DNA of 64,000 nucleotides from contig NW_022985183.1 of NCBI RefSeq assembly GCF_010093535.1, positions 310,001-374,000 on the forward strand, given 5' to 3'. The stretch comes from Lindgomyces ingoldianus. Its lineage: Eukaryota; Ascomycota; Dothideomycetes; Pleosporales; Lindgomycetaceae. The notes beneath the pieces were generated by a model. The model did not search any database. It was not told the origin of the DNA and worked only from the letters and a program-made list of their open reading frames with translations. A program made the position numbers and the translations under genes. Positions 32,301-45,000 of this stretch are shown piece by piece (the first letter of the stretch is position 1; each line of letters starts with the position of its first letter).

Positions 32301-34470
32301 AAACGCTACACTTATAGGTACCCCTTAGGGGATAACTGCACTAACTTTAGCACTTATAGCAAAACCTAATATAATCTAAACTCTGCAACATAAAAATTGC
32401 TAAAAAAAGTTAGCACATAAATAAAGAAAAAATAAAGTAATAACTTATACTTTTTACTATAAAATTTTAACTTTATGCAGCTTATAAGGTTATAACCTAG
32501 AGCAGGGTGTAAATGTCTGTATTAAAGGTACTGTCTAGGGCCCTACTAGACCTAGAAAGGTCCTAGGTGAAGTCTAGACTAGGTATTATTTACATATATA
32601 ACAGAAACATCCTAAAGATTTTTAAAAACATTGCTAGCTACTCTTTTAGTAAAACAAAAGTTCTACACGCTCTTAATCTATCTGTGCTATACTAGACTGC
32701 TAATTTATAACTAGTAAGCTTACCTCCTTAGCAGCAGGTATATTTAGCCTGTAGTAGTACTACTGTTTCTTCTAGTTAGTTGCGCAGCTGTTCTTAAGAA
32801 AAATTACCTTAGACTTAGACTAGATAATAGTATTATTTAAATAGTTCTTACTAACACTACTAAAACTACTTTAAAGTAAAGTTAGCTATAATTTAAATAA
32901 CTTATAATACTAAGATATACTTTATGCTGCTTATAGTTATGTTCCTAGGAAACCTAACACTGCTAGGCATACTTTGCTAGTATAAAGCCCTTAGTCTCAC
33001 GCTTTAGCTACTAGGAGTATGCATTAATATACTCCCTAAGGGCTAGGGCGTATAGAAAGACATTCTTTTAATAGTAAAGCTAAGCCTTAGCGTCTAGGTT
33101 AAGTTCTTAACTTAGGTTACCTATAGTTTTAATAGCGTGTCTATTATAGTTAAGAGCTTAGTTAATATAGTACTAAAGAATATTTTTAGCGCAGCAGAAG
33201 TAGAGATTAAGCTATACATAGTTAGCATAAACTTAAAAAGCTTTAAAAGACCTACTTTTATATAGCTACTTACCTTCTTGTTAATATAGCCTTTATAAAC
33301 ACTAAATAGTGTGCTTTTTATGCACACACTAGTGTTTACAGCTATGTAAAGATTAAAAGCTAAGGGCTTTTTACTACTTTTCTTAGACAACAGCGCAGTA
33401 ACACAGCTACAGCACTATTTCTAGATAAGTAGTAGCTAAGGCTTTAAGTAAGGCAGAAGCTTATAGACATGCGCAGAAATCTCCTCTTTAAAGCACTAAG
33501 CAAGAGATGTAATAAGCATAGTAAAAAAAAAAAAAGTTATAGCTAAAAAGACTAGTTAGAAAGAAGCTAAAGTAAAAGTAAAGAAAAAAAAGTTTAAAAG
33601 CAGTAGAAATAGTGTTTTATACTTAAACTTATACTTACTTTTTTTACTTTATATAAGGTCTAGAGTTACTCTAGAGCCTTACTGCCTACAACCTACTTAG
33701 TATAGAACATTAGAAAGATAAGAAAACACATAAATAGCTTAAAAAAACTATTACTTATACTTATACTTAACTAACTAGAAGAGTAACTACTCTTAGTAAA
33801 TAGTAACACATTAAAAGCATTATTCTTAAGCATTTTACACATAGAGATATTTCTAAAGCACTAATTTATTAGTACTTAAAAGAACTAGTAGAATAACTTG
33901 CTTATATAGCACTACACCTCTTTATTTAGCACTTATAACTCTAGACTAGAGTAGCTATAGATTTAGTTTTAGAAGCTTTATAGCACTAACTTTAAAACTA
34001 TTCTAGTAATACATTAGAACTTTAAGCTATTTTAAATAAAATTATAATATTATAAGCTTACTAATAACTATTTTTTTAATAAAAAAGACTTAGTAATTAA
34101 CTACTACATTTAAAGAAACTACTTACACAGGAGTAGTGCATCTATAAATGCCTTGTAGTACCTATAAGTACTAAAACTAAAACTTTAGGACCTTTAAAAG
34201 CAGACCTTAACTAGATAGTAAAAAAGAAAAGTTATAATCTTAAGTTACTTTTATAAAAGTAGGCTTTTTAATTATAAACTATCTGCTTTACTTAGCCTCT
34301 GCAGGCCTATTAGGCTTAACTTAATAAGATAAGAACGCCCTACATTAGTAGCTATAGCGCTAGTAATAATGTTTTAACTCTTCTAGTTATACTTTTCTAG
34401 ATATAGTTTTCCTTTACTAAGGTTTTTTAAAGTTTAGTTACTAGTAATAAGTACTACCTAGGCGTAACCT
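32300..34470. other. Extra 2.2-kb region between chromodomain and 3' LTR of Y
   Basis: This RIPed stretch lies downstream of the chromodomain, where a standard chromovirus would soon reach its 3' LTR. One frame is uninterrupted: 33121-33390 on the minus strand, 89 codons, with hydrophobic segments. No family could be recognised on either strand. It may be an untranslated spacer, an added gene or an older insertion without visible ends. Confidence 0.4.
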
Positions 34471-34574
34471 GTACAGTTCCCACCGCAGGTCCGCCTGGGG
34501 CTAGTCTAAGTTACCATGATATCCTACCTATCCAATTGCAGGATTGAGGACGACCTGCAGAAGGAGGGGGGCCA

Positions 34575-34777
34575 TGTCACGGTTAACTTGGACATGCCTT
34601 GGACTCTCCCCGGAGAGCCCTCGGCCTAGCCTTGGGCACATGACGTCCTGTCACGTGCCCCAGCACATATATATATATCCTCTTACAAACCCCTGAGTCT
34701 CCTCAAGGATTCGTCTATTAATACTATCCTGTACCCCCTTCTGCGCTTCACGCTTCCTGCTTCACAGTGCTCTCACA
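34575..34777 (+). repeat. 3' LTR of Gypsy Y (203 bp)
   Basis: Starts TGTCACGGTTAACTTGG and ends GTGCTCTCACA. It appears unmutated. Confidence 0.93.
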
Positions 34778-34782
34778 AAGTG
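34778..34782. repeat. 5-bp target-site duplication (right) of Gypsy Y
   Basis: AAGTG, identical to 27773-27777. Confidence 0.93.
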
Positions 34783-36575
34783 TAACCTTCTAACTAAAAT
34801 TTTTTATTACTAAAAAAAAACTAGACTAAAGACCTAATACTAATATAATGCCTTTATTATAATGTTTTTATTTAGTAGTAACTAGCAGTGTAGTTATTAT
34901 TAATATAGTAAATTTATTATTTATAGTAATAAGTGTTTACTTACTTTACTTATATAGTTTAGTTAATGTTGTTAGTTTCTTTTTTAGCTATCCTTTAAAT
35001 CTCTACTATGTAAGTATTATTATGCACTTAATATTTTATAGCTTAGTTTACTAACTAATTATAGCATTAAAAAAATTACTATACTGCTCTACTTCTCTTC
35101 TAGAGCCTTTTTAAAGGTGTTTTAAGTTATCTACTTTTAGACTGCTTACACTTTTACTTATAGCTTTTAAGTTAAGTTCTTTTATTAGTTTTTTAAATTA
35201 AAGAAATATAAATATTATACTTTACATAATAAAAAATGCAACTTTATATAAATATAGTTTAATACTGCTAAAGTATAGTTTACTAACATGCGCATAAGTT
35301 TTTCTATATTATAAAAAAAATTTTTAGTCTTTTAAAGCTATTTTAAGCTATAAGCAGCAGCCTAAAATATAAAAAGTAAAAAGAATAAAAAAAAGCTTTT
35401 AAGGCTATTTTAAAGTTTACTTAGAACTTAGTGTAAGTAGTGTAGGTTATAAAGAGCTAAAAGGCTAGGCTTTTTATAGCTAGTATTTAGGTAGCCTTAT
35501 TCTACTAAAACACTAAGCTGCTTTATTAAGTTTTAGCTTTAAAAGCTTTAGTGTTTAACTTTTAAGTAAACATTATAGCACTTTTAAGTAGCTAAGAACA
35601 AAGTAAAGGGGGTTTAAAAAAAGTCTAAAAAGAAGAGAGAAAAGAAGAGAAAAAAGAAAGAAAAGTAAAAAAGAAAAAAAAGAGTTTAAAAGTGTCTAAC
35701 AGCTTACTGTTAAACCTCTCTAGCACTATGTCTATAAAGTTGTAATACTATTATATATAACTATAAATTAACTTTTTACTTTTATACTTTATTATTTACT
35801 AAGTAATTTATGCTTTTTATACTAGCTTTAAAAGCCTTAATTTACTTATATAAAGCCTTTAAAAGTCTTAGCTAATTTAAATACTTATTATAAAAAGCCC
35901 TTAGTTTATAAAAAGAACTTATAAAATTTAAAGCTTTATACTAGACTAAATTAGAGTTATGTTTTACTTATTTTACTTAGTACTTAAGCATTTTTTAGTA
36001 GAGCTTACTAGTAAGTATTTCCTTTACTTCTTACTTCTTTACTTTATTAATAGTAATTTTAGGGGGTTTTAAAGGTCTTTATAAAGTATATTTAGTGTAA
36101 AAATGTTATATATCTTAACTTTAAAAGTAGATATAAGTAGTATAAGTTTCTAACTTATTTAAGTACCTTAAAAAGGCTTTTTTATTATTTAGATAGTTTT
36201 TAGCTAGGTCTTTAAACAGCTAGGTTCTTAGTGTTTAAGTAGACTATGTTACTAACCTTTTAGTTAACTAGCTAGTAGTAGTAGTTAACTATAGTTTACA
36301 TCTAATTTTAGGCCTTCTTTATATAGGACTTAGCTAACGCCTAGGCTGCGTGTATACAGGTTACTAATGCTAAGGTATTCTTATAATTTAGCTTGTCTAT
36401 AGCTGTAATAGGTTCTATAGAATGTTTCTAGTCCTAGCTTTAACATAGTTTAGAGCTATATAAGACTTAATATAAAAACATTTTAATTATTATATAAAGT
36501 AAAGTTATCTAAGCCTAATTAATTAGGAGTAGTAAAGAACTCTAGTTATCTTAGTAAAAAAATATAAAAGGCTTT
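34783..36575 (-). pseudogene. Element X: integrase C terminus and chromodomain relic
   Basis: Read on the minus strand from 36575 leftward, the integrase C-terminal part appears at about 36410-36060, with VYLNTKNLAV and a block matching the 'GPF.V...G...Y.L.LP' region. A chromodomain-like stretch follows at about 36000-35830. The remaining ~1 kb to 34783 is purine- and AT-rich with no readable domain. The upstream part of the same integrase is at 52466-52750. Confidence 0.75.
36571..36575. repeat. 5-bp target-site duplication (left) of Copia Z
   Basis: GCTTT, identical to 52461-52465. Confidence 0.85.
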
Positions 36576-36855
36576 TGTCTGTACGCAGCAGCAGCGTCGC
36601 GGCCTGGATACAAGCGATCGCGCACGAGCAGGATCACGTATCTATGTCACATAATGCTTGTGCGCGAACCTCTGTGCATAAACATCTAGATATCCCCTTT
36701 TTCCTCTATATAAAGGAAAGACAAGAGTAATAAAACTAGAAACATGTTACCTTTACTTTACCTACTTTGTACACTGTGCACACTATACACTACTCTTACT
36801 CTTGCTACTTAAGTGCTTATACTATAAGCAGCTAGCTATTAGAGCCTATTTAACA
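36576..36855 (+). repeat. 5' LTR of Copia Z (280 bp)
   Basis: The first ~85 bp are GC-rich and intact (GCAGCAGCAGCGTCGCGGCC and onward). The rest is mutated. The segment 36681-36855 aligns with 52292-52460. Confidence 0.85.
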
Positions 36856-36887
36856 CTAATTAGTAGTTAATTTAATTAACTATAAAT

Positions 36888-37430
36888 TAGTAAAAGTAAT
36901 AATAGAGTACTTACACTTTATAAGGTACTTTATTTTGTTACTTATTCTTTAGAAAGAGTAATAATAAAGCACCTACGCCTTATAAGGTACTTTATTTAGT
37001 TACCTATCTCTTAAAATAGCAGATTAATCCTTTACATTGTACAGCAAGCTCTGCTACTATACAAAGTAAGAAGAAGATAGTGTAAGACGCACACTAAAGC
37101 TATTAAAGCTGCACAACTTAGCAGCTAGATAACAGCAGTACCTGTGTAATCTACTGCATAAGTAATTAACTTTACACTTTATAAAGCACTTTATTTTATT
37201 ACCTATTTTTTAGAAAAAGTAATAATAAAGCACTTATACTTTATAAAGTACTTTATTTAGTTACTTATTTTTTAGAATAGTAGATTAATTTTTTACATTA
37301 TATAGTAAGCTCTACTACTGTACAAAGTAAAAAGAAGATAGTGTAAGGCGCACACTAAAGCTATTAAAGCTGCACAACTTAGTAGCTAGATAACAGTAGT
37401 ACCTGTGTAATCTACTAAAAAAGTAATTAA
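36888..37430 (+). repeat. 261-bp tandem duplication in the Z leader, with inner ~60-bp repeats
   Basis: Two copies spaced exactly 261 bp apart (anchors 36911/37172 and 37080/37341). Each contains a further internal repeat of ~60 bp built on TTATAAGGTACTTTATTT. It lies just downstream of the 5' LTR. The copies differ mainly by transitions. Confidence 0.85.
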
Positions 37431-39659
37431 CTATACTATTATAATAAAATTTTATTAGCAACTAATAGCTTTATGTAATAATAAAAAAAATAAAAAATAA
37501 TTTTTATTATATAAATAACTTATAAAGAATATAAGAATATTAAAGGTAACACTATAAAATAAGACTAGCCTAAAGTACTAAAATAATAAAATTAATATAT
37601 TAAAAGCTCTAATAAGCTTATAGACTTAATTATATATAAGTTACATAATTACTAATTTATATATAATAACTTAAAAGGGCGCTACTTTTCTAAGTTTATA
37701 TATAAAGGATTTTAAAAAATAAACACTATAAAACTTTTTAGCTCTTAGCTATATGTTTAAAAAAGAGCTTATATAAATACTAAAAGACAAAGAAATTATA
37801 CTATAGCTAGGCACTAAAGGTACCTAAGCCTAAAAGCTGTATAATATAGCATAAAAGAAAGTAATTATACTAAAAAAGCTTTATACATAACCTTTATTAC
37901 TATATAAGGCTCTACATAAAAGCAGACTAAACATAATGCTACTATTAACACTAAACATACTAGCATTACCTGCTTTTACACTTTAGCTAGCACTACACTA
38001 ATTACTGTATAAATAATACATGCTACCCTACCTAACGCCTGCTCTACACCCTTAATTGTACACACTACCGCCTGCAGTAGTGTATGCACTACTAATACCA
38101 CCTGCATAATCTATACTACATTACAACTTATATAAACTTCTACTCTAGAGAGAAACTACTAAAGAAAAACTTTTAGTAAATAAAATTATATAATTTTAAA
38201 AAGTATAAAAAAAATAATAACTATATAAGTTAACTATATAACATTTTTATAAATAAAATAAAGATCTTTATTAATTTATATTAATAGCTAAATATTTAAA
38301 AAACTTAGTACATAAACATCTTTCTAAATATTCTAGAAAGTTAGGTAAATATATACTATATGCATAACATAAGCTCTAGACATAACTAGAAGCATTTATA
38401 TAACACCTTAAGTAGTTACTTTAATATTAATGTAAACTATAGCTAGTACTAGATAAACTAGATAATAATAACTTTTATATAATGCTAATAAAAAAACTTT
38501 AATAAAAGTTTATATAAAGTTTTTAAAGCAATAATTAATAAGCTTACACTTATATAAAAAGTACTAAAAATAAAATTTTAAAAGGATATTTTACTGCACA
38601 CTGCTATTATATAAGCTTATTAAGAATAACTAGAACTAGAACATACTATGTTTACTATTAAGCTTTTATGTAAAGCCTTATTTAGTAACTTATAAGCATT
38701 ACTTTAAGTTACTATAAACTAAAAGGTAAACTAATACTTTTAGAAACTGCCTAATGCATACTACATAAACTACTAATATAACTTTACATAATAAAAGTTT
38801 ACATAATAAAAAGAAAGCTTTTCTTTATATAAAAAAAATAATATAAAAGATCTTTATTTAGGTTTAGGCTATAATTTAGAGATAACTATATATAGACAAA
38901 AAAGTGCTTTGTCTGCTATAAAAAAAGATGTTAGTTATTAAACTACTCTTATAATAACTATACATAAGCAAAGAACTAGTATATTGCCTTATATAAAGAT
39001 TTTTATAATAAGACCTTATTATATAAAGCTATTACCTTATACATCTAAGACTTTAAAGGTTACTTTAAAAAAATAATTTATATAATATAAAAAAAATAAA
39101 ATAAAAAAGTAAAAATGCTAAAAAAGCTATTAACTACTTTACCTCTACTACTTATCTATACTGTGCAACAGAAGAGGACATCTATAGCATTAAACTTAAA
39201 AAATATGCTAAGCAGTTTATTCTTAATAACTAATACTATATAGTATACTAAGGTAAACTATAAAATATAAGTATAGTAAAAATCTCTACTATTAGCAAGT
39301 CTTAACTTAAGGCGTACATATAAGAGAACTTATATATAGAAATTAATTAGACACTTAGCTAAATAGATATTAGCTTTAAAAGCTAGACACTAAAAAGATT
39401 AATTAGTACTATATAAATCTAGAACTTAATTAGTCTAGTTATATACTATATTTTAAAGACTTTAACACTATTTCTACTATTACTAGTAAATGCTAACTAA
39501 CTTAAGGCATACTTTAACAACATTTTAAATATTATTATATGTAAAGATAAAACTACTATTTTATTATATAAAAATAAAGACACTTTTTTTTTAATATTAG
39601 TAAAAAAAAATTTATGTCTTTTTTTACTAAATTAAAACTCTACTGCCTTTACTGCTAAT

Positions 39660-39669
39660 NNNNNNNNNN
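39660..39669. other. Assembly gap, 10 N
   Basis: Ten N characters. The size is probably nominal. Confidence 0.98.
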
Positions 39670-41026
39670 AATTTAGACACCCTTATATAAAAAGACTTTA
39701 GAAGATGCTAACTAGCGCTAGCTATAACATTAATGCTATAGTGCTAGAAGAGATTAAGAAGTTTTGCTACCTCTACTAATTATATAACTAGGCCTTATAA
39801 AGATTTAAGTTTATAATTAAAAATAACACTTACTTTAACTATAAAGTTATTATTAATATTATATAAATTAATAATAAAAATGTTTTACATATTATTAATA
39901 TAAATATATTATTTTAGGCTGCTACATTCCTAAAATCTATATCTGCACAAGATACCTAGGATGCACTATATAAATACTAGATTAACACTTATTAAGAACT
40001 TTTAGACTATATTATATATAACTTTAGTATAAACTTTACTTTAAAGGATTTTTAAGCTTATGTAAAAATTATAGAAGCTACATGTAGGCAGATGCCTATA
40101 GAAGCATATTAGGCAGTTAAAAAAGTTAAGCGCACACATATACCTCTTTAATAAGTGTTTAACATCCTAAAGACTAAGCTAGGTGACTGTATAGATAATA
40201 AGGCTATCCTGCAGATAGCAGTTAAGGCTCTAAACAACACAGCTAGCCTACATAGTCTAGTACCCACGCTGCTAGTCTTTAAAGTATACTTAAGAATTAA
40301 CCTAAACTCTCTACTATTACTAAATATTATTACATAAGCAAGCGCTATATAAAAGGTAATAAAAATACTTTAAAAAGACTATATAAAAGTAAACATTAAT
40401 TATATAATTAACACTTATAATAGCTTTATAACACATAAAGTTCTTAACTTTCTCTTTAGCTTAAAGATTATAGCATAAAAAAAGAAAAAAGGCTAAACTA
40501 GCCTATATAAAATTAAAAGTATTAAAGAAAAAAACATTATTATTAAAAAAAATAGCCTACTAAAGCTTTAATATACACAGGTTAAACTGTACTATAAAGA
40601 AAAAAAAAGACAACTTACTTATAATAAATAACTTAAATAAACTAATTCTTATATAAAAAGATTCTTTAAAAAAAAGGGAAAAAAAACAGCCTTATAAAAA
40701 TATTATAAAGGTAAAACTAAAGCCAACTATAAACTAAGCCCTTTAAAATAGTAATGCTGCACTAGTGTAAAAAGAAGATATAAATACTAAAAAAAGTAAA
40801 AAGTAAAAGAAACTTACATAAAGTTTAGACTAAGTATTTCTAACTTAAAAAAAAAAATAATTAAGCCTTATTTATTAAGCTTTATATAAATAGTGTAATT
40901 ACTACACTTAGAGAACTATTTAAAGAATTAGACTATATAAAAATAAACACTTTAATTACTAATAGCACTTTTAAAGTTATAGTGTATAACTTAATAAAGT
41001 ATAAAGGTTAGATTTTTAACCTCTAC

Positions 41027-41031
41027 CTTAT
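41027..41031. repeat. 5-bp target-site duplication (left) of Gypsy W
   Basis: CTTAT, identical to 48626-48630. Confidence 0.95.
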
Positions 41032-41619
41032 TGTTACGGCCAACGAACAGGCCGCAATGACTCAGCTCGCTATTGCACACAGCCCTAAGCACAGTAGATA
41101 GAGGACAGTTAACCCCGCAATCAGCGGACCTTATAACTAAACAGAAGAGGAATAGCGCTATCTTATAGATAAATGCTTAGCAGAATGCGTCATCTAATAA
41201 GGTATTACAGGCCTGCGCGCTTACAGGCTATAAAGGAAAACAGCATGTAAGCATGCAAGCATGTAACTACTATGTATATAGTCTTAATCTTAACTATAGT
41301 TTAAAAGTTGTAATTAACATTTAGTTTATTCTTTATAATAGACTAAAAAGCTTAACTTCTTTACAAAGAGGATTAAGCTGCTTTATATATCTTATAACAT
41401 ATATACCTCTAACCCTTGTCTACCTAACTAGTAAATCCTGCTACCTATACAGCTATAGGGACAAACTACAGCCTGCCTCCTAGAATCCCAACCATCCCTT
41501 ACTCTGCTCAACAGACTGTACACCTAATCTAGCTAAGTTCTCGCCCCCTTCTTCACTAATACCCACATAGGCTGTTGTACTCTAAAAAACACTATTTTAT
41601 TAAAGTAAAAATTATAACA
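41032..41619 (+). repeat. 5' LTR of Gypsy W (588 bp)
   Basis: The outer end (TGTTACGGCCAACGAACAGG and about 100 bp further) is intact. The inner end is mutated (ATTATAACA instead of GATTGTAACA). Confidence 0.95.
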
Positions 41620-42099
41620 TTAATTACTACCTCTCTAAAAGTATAGCACCTTACACCTCCCTTAATATCAGCATAACAGGAACTAGCGCCGCAGGCACTA
41701 GCAAAGCCCTGTCTAGGAATAAGAAGGAACATAGTTAACAAATATAGTATCTCTAACAGAAAATAAAAACACTTAGAGCACAGCTTTAACAGTAACTGCA
41801 ATAACTACACGTCTAATAATTACACACTCTCTATATAAAAGTTGCTAAACTTTGCAACACTGCTAAAAAAAAAGCTAGCACTAAATTAAAAAAGTCTTTA
41901 CACCTAGCCCTACCTAAGCTATTTAATAGCATAGCTAAAAACCTTAAGCCTTTCTTTACTTAGTGCCACCTATATATATAATACAACAAAGGCGCTTTCT
42001 AGACAAATAAAGAGATAATCTTATAAATAAGACTCTATCTAAAAGGACCCCTAGGTATCTAGTTCTAACTACACATAGACAACTAAATAAAATACAAAG

Positions 42100-45000
42100 C
42101 AACTAAAAAAGTTTCTTTTATTTACACTTAAAAAATTTTTTAAGACATAGACACCTTTAAAAAAGCCCTTATAATAATTTATAAGCAAGCTAACTAAAAG
42201 GAAAAGGCAGTAAACAAAATAAACACCCTTTAATAAAAAAAAGCTACTGTCTAATTATATGCAGCACGCTTCTATAAACAGTTAGCTATTAGCAAATAGA
42301 CTAATAAAGCAGCTGTTAGAAGGATGTTTTATAACAGACTATCTAACTTAATTAAAGACAAATTTATGCATTACAGCAAACTAGATAAATTTAAAGAATA
42401 CATAAAAAGGGCAACTATGTATAATAATTAGCATTAAGAACGTCTTTAAGAAAAACGCCCTAGCATAACACCCTAGAAACTAGAAGTATTCTAGAAAAAG
42501 AAAAAGACTTAATAATTTAATAGTAAACTAATAGATCTTAGCTATGCTAAACATACATAAGGCTTAACTAAGAAAAAAAGTAAGTTCTAAATAAGTAAAA
42601 GGCTGCTACTAAGTACTAAATAATAAAAATAGCTTAAAGAAAAAGCATGCCTTAACTATAAAAAAGTAAAACACTATAAAAAAAAGTGCCTAGACTCTAT
42701 TAACTAAAAAAATAAAAATAAAGGACTAACTATAAAAGTAATACATATAAAGTAGGGTCTAACAAGACTAGAAATTCTAGACAGACTAAACAAAAACCTC
42801 TACTAGTAATGCAAAAGCAATTACAAATCTAATAAATGCCTAATAAAATACTAGAGGGTTAAAGTTTAAAATAATAATAATATATTTAGAGCACTAGAAC
42901 AAGTAGCTACCTATAAAAAATAGTAAGGCTACACGCAAGCAACAACATATATTGTAAACATAAAAAAAAAGAAAGAATTATTCCCTCTAAGATAGCTAAT
43001 AACTAGAATCTCTGCTTAAGAACTGCAATACTAATTTAACTACAGCAACTACTAGAAGTGTAGCAACACCTATAACCTACAAAATTGCAGAAAAATAATG
43101 TATAAAACACATATTAATAACAACGTAAACACTTACAGCATAATTAAAGAAATTACTAAAACTTATTACACTATACTAAATAATAAGGAATAGTAAAAAA
43201 TGTTCTAGAAAATCTTAAACAAAAAAAAAAGCCCTAATTAGCAGTGCACCCCTTTAATAACTCTAAAACCTTGTAACTAGAGAGCTAACACACCTCCTCT
43301 AGCATTAGCTATTATATAAAAAGACCTAGAAATTTGCTAATAAAACAGATACTGCATCTTATGCAAAAGCTAAAGACACAATAAATTCTAATGCACATAT
43401 TAAAGCCACCCTCTACAAATAGTACAAACAAAAGAATACCTATAATAGACACAGATTTAACTAATACTAGTCTAAAATAACCTAAGGAACTGCCCTTATA
43501 ACTAGTATCTATGCATTAATAAGTACTGCATTAAACACTAGCTAACTAAACACAAAGCTAGCTAGTAGCTATATAGAATTTAGACAAGTAAGCTTACAAA
43601 TAACACACTCCCTAGGATAGCATTAACATGTGAAATGCCTTAATGCACCTACTGTAATAACAGAACCTAGCACAAGCAGAAGCCCTAGATAGAATGTAAA
43701 AACTAAGCAGACTATGCATTCTACTACTTTTAATAAAGAGCTTATTAATAAAACAACTAACTGCTATATTACTACAAAATAAAAGATTAACACTATACTG
43801 TAGTAAAGTGCATAGTATAAGGTTATTAGAAATATAAAATATAGTCTAACTAAATTAAAAGCTACTAGGAAGAAGCTCTTAAAGTAGAAGAAGATAACAG
43901 TATAGACTATCTAAAAGTTCTCTATAAACTCTGTACCCTTATTACTATAAAACAAGGACTAGGTAGAAGCTTAACTACAGAGGTAACCCTCTCCTACCTT
44001 AGACAAGAATAAATAGGTCTTACGCTAATAAACAGCAGTTGCACCTTTACAGCAATTAACTCTACATAGGTTAACTAAAAAAGGATACCCTTTAGAAAAA
44101 AAAAAAAACTCTTTAAAGTAACCCTAGCAAATGCCTTATTAATTAAATATAGGGCAGGATAAATACAACTTAAAACCCTTAAACTTATTATAAATGCTAA
44201 AGGAACTAGTAACTAGATATCCTTTAACATCTTACTACTAAAAAAAAAGTACTAAATAATACTTAGATACAACTAGCTTTATAAGCACAACCTAATAATT
44301 AACTAGTAAACTATAACCTTAGTAATAAAACAGAACCACACTTGCATAACATAGTTAGCCTGCTATAACAACTTATGCACCTTTTATTAATAGGCAAAGA
44401 AAGGAAGCAGATATTTCCCTAAAAAAAAAAAACTAAAAAGGTTCCTTTACTAAGAACTAAAAGCCTAGGCAGTTTACTTAATAAAAAAAGAACTAAAGAA
44501 AATGTCTTTTAAAGAATTCTAAAAAGAATAAGACCTTAACTAGTTAAAAATCTATAAGATTGCCCACAAGACAAGAAATTTGCTAGAAGAATATAAAGAA
44601 TATAAGGACATGTTTAAAACCTCTAAAGACCTAAAAAAACTACCCCTACATTAACTATAAGATTACGCTATTAACCTTAAACTAGAACCTTAATTAAAGG
44701 CCTATAAACTCTAACTATTAACTAAAGCATAAAAGAACACACTATAAGAGTACATAAACAAGATGCTATTACGTAGACATATCTAAGAAAGCAATAGTCT
44801 AGTAGCATTAGCAGTAGTCTTTATAAAAAAAAAAAACAGCAAAGTAAGAGTATATTAAGACTACTAAACCCTAAACAATAATACTGTATAAGATTAGTAC
44901 CCCCTTTTAATAATCTAAAATATTATAAACTAACTAAAAGGAACTAAACACTTTACTAAGTTTAATGTCTAAGATAGATTTAATAAAATAAGGATTAAAT

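Larger units (their letters stand above)
27778..34777 (+). mobile_element. Gypsy chromovirus Y (7000 bp), RIP-inactivated
   Basis: The LTRs are 203 bp each (27778-27980 and 34575-34777), both TG...CA. They are flanked by AAGTG duplications, and a G-rich polypurine tract (AAGGAGGGGGGCC) sits directly before the 3' LTR. Both LTRs and about 100 bp of adjacent internal sequence are GC-balanced. Everything from about 28080 to 34460 is RIPed. Coding is on the plus strand. It is inserted in the 3' untranslated part of element X. Confidence 0.95.
27339..36575 (-). mobile_element. Chromovirus X (290-bp LTR family), left segments
   Basis: Element X is on the minus strand. Its 3' LTR is 27339-27628, preceded (minus strand) by a G-rich polypurine tract at 27629-27650. 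Its own sequence comprises 27339-27777, 34783-36575 and 52466-52750, the rest of this range being inserted element Y. The integrase is continuous across the insertion point of element Z, from 52466 into 36575, once Z and one copy of the GCTTT duplication are removed. The 5' part of X (RT, gag, 5' LTR) must lie beyond the right edge of the window. Confidence 0.82.
37440..41031 (+). pseudogene. Copia Z gag-integrase relic (left part)
   Basis: A gag-type zinc knuckle KKCFVCYKKRC lies at about 38899-38931. Integrase sequence is at about 39960-40340. An uninterrupted 60-codon stretch (40155-40337) includes SLVPTLLVFKVYLRI, which resembles the 'GLVPTLLVFG.YPR' segment of fungal LTR polyproteins. 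Basic sequence matching the integrase C-terminal linker continues to 41031, where Gypsy W interrupts the frame. The 10-N gap at 39660-39669 falls inside. Confidence 0.72.
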
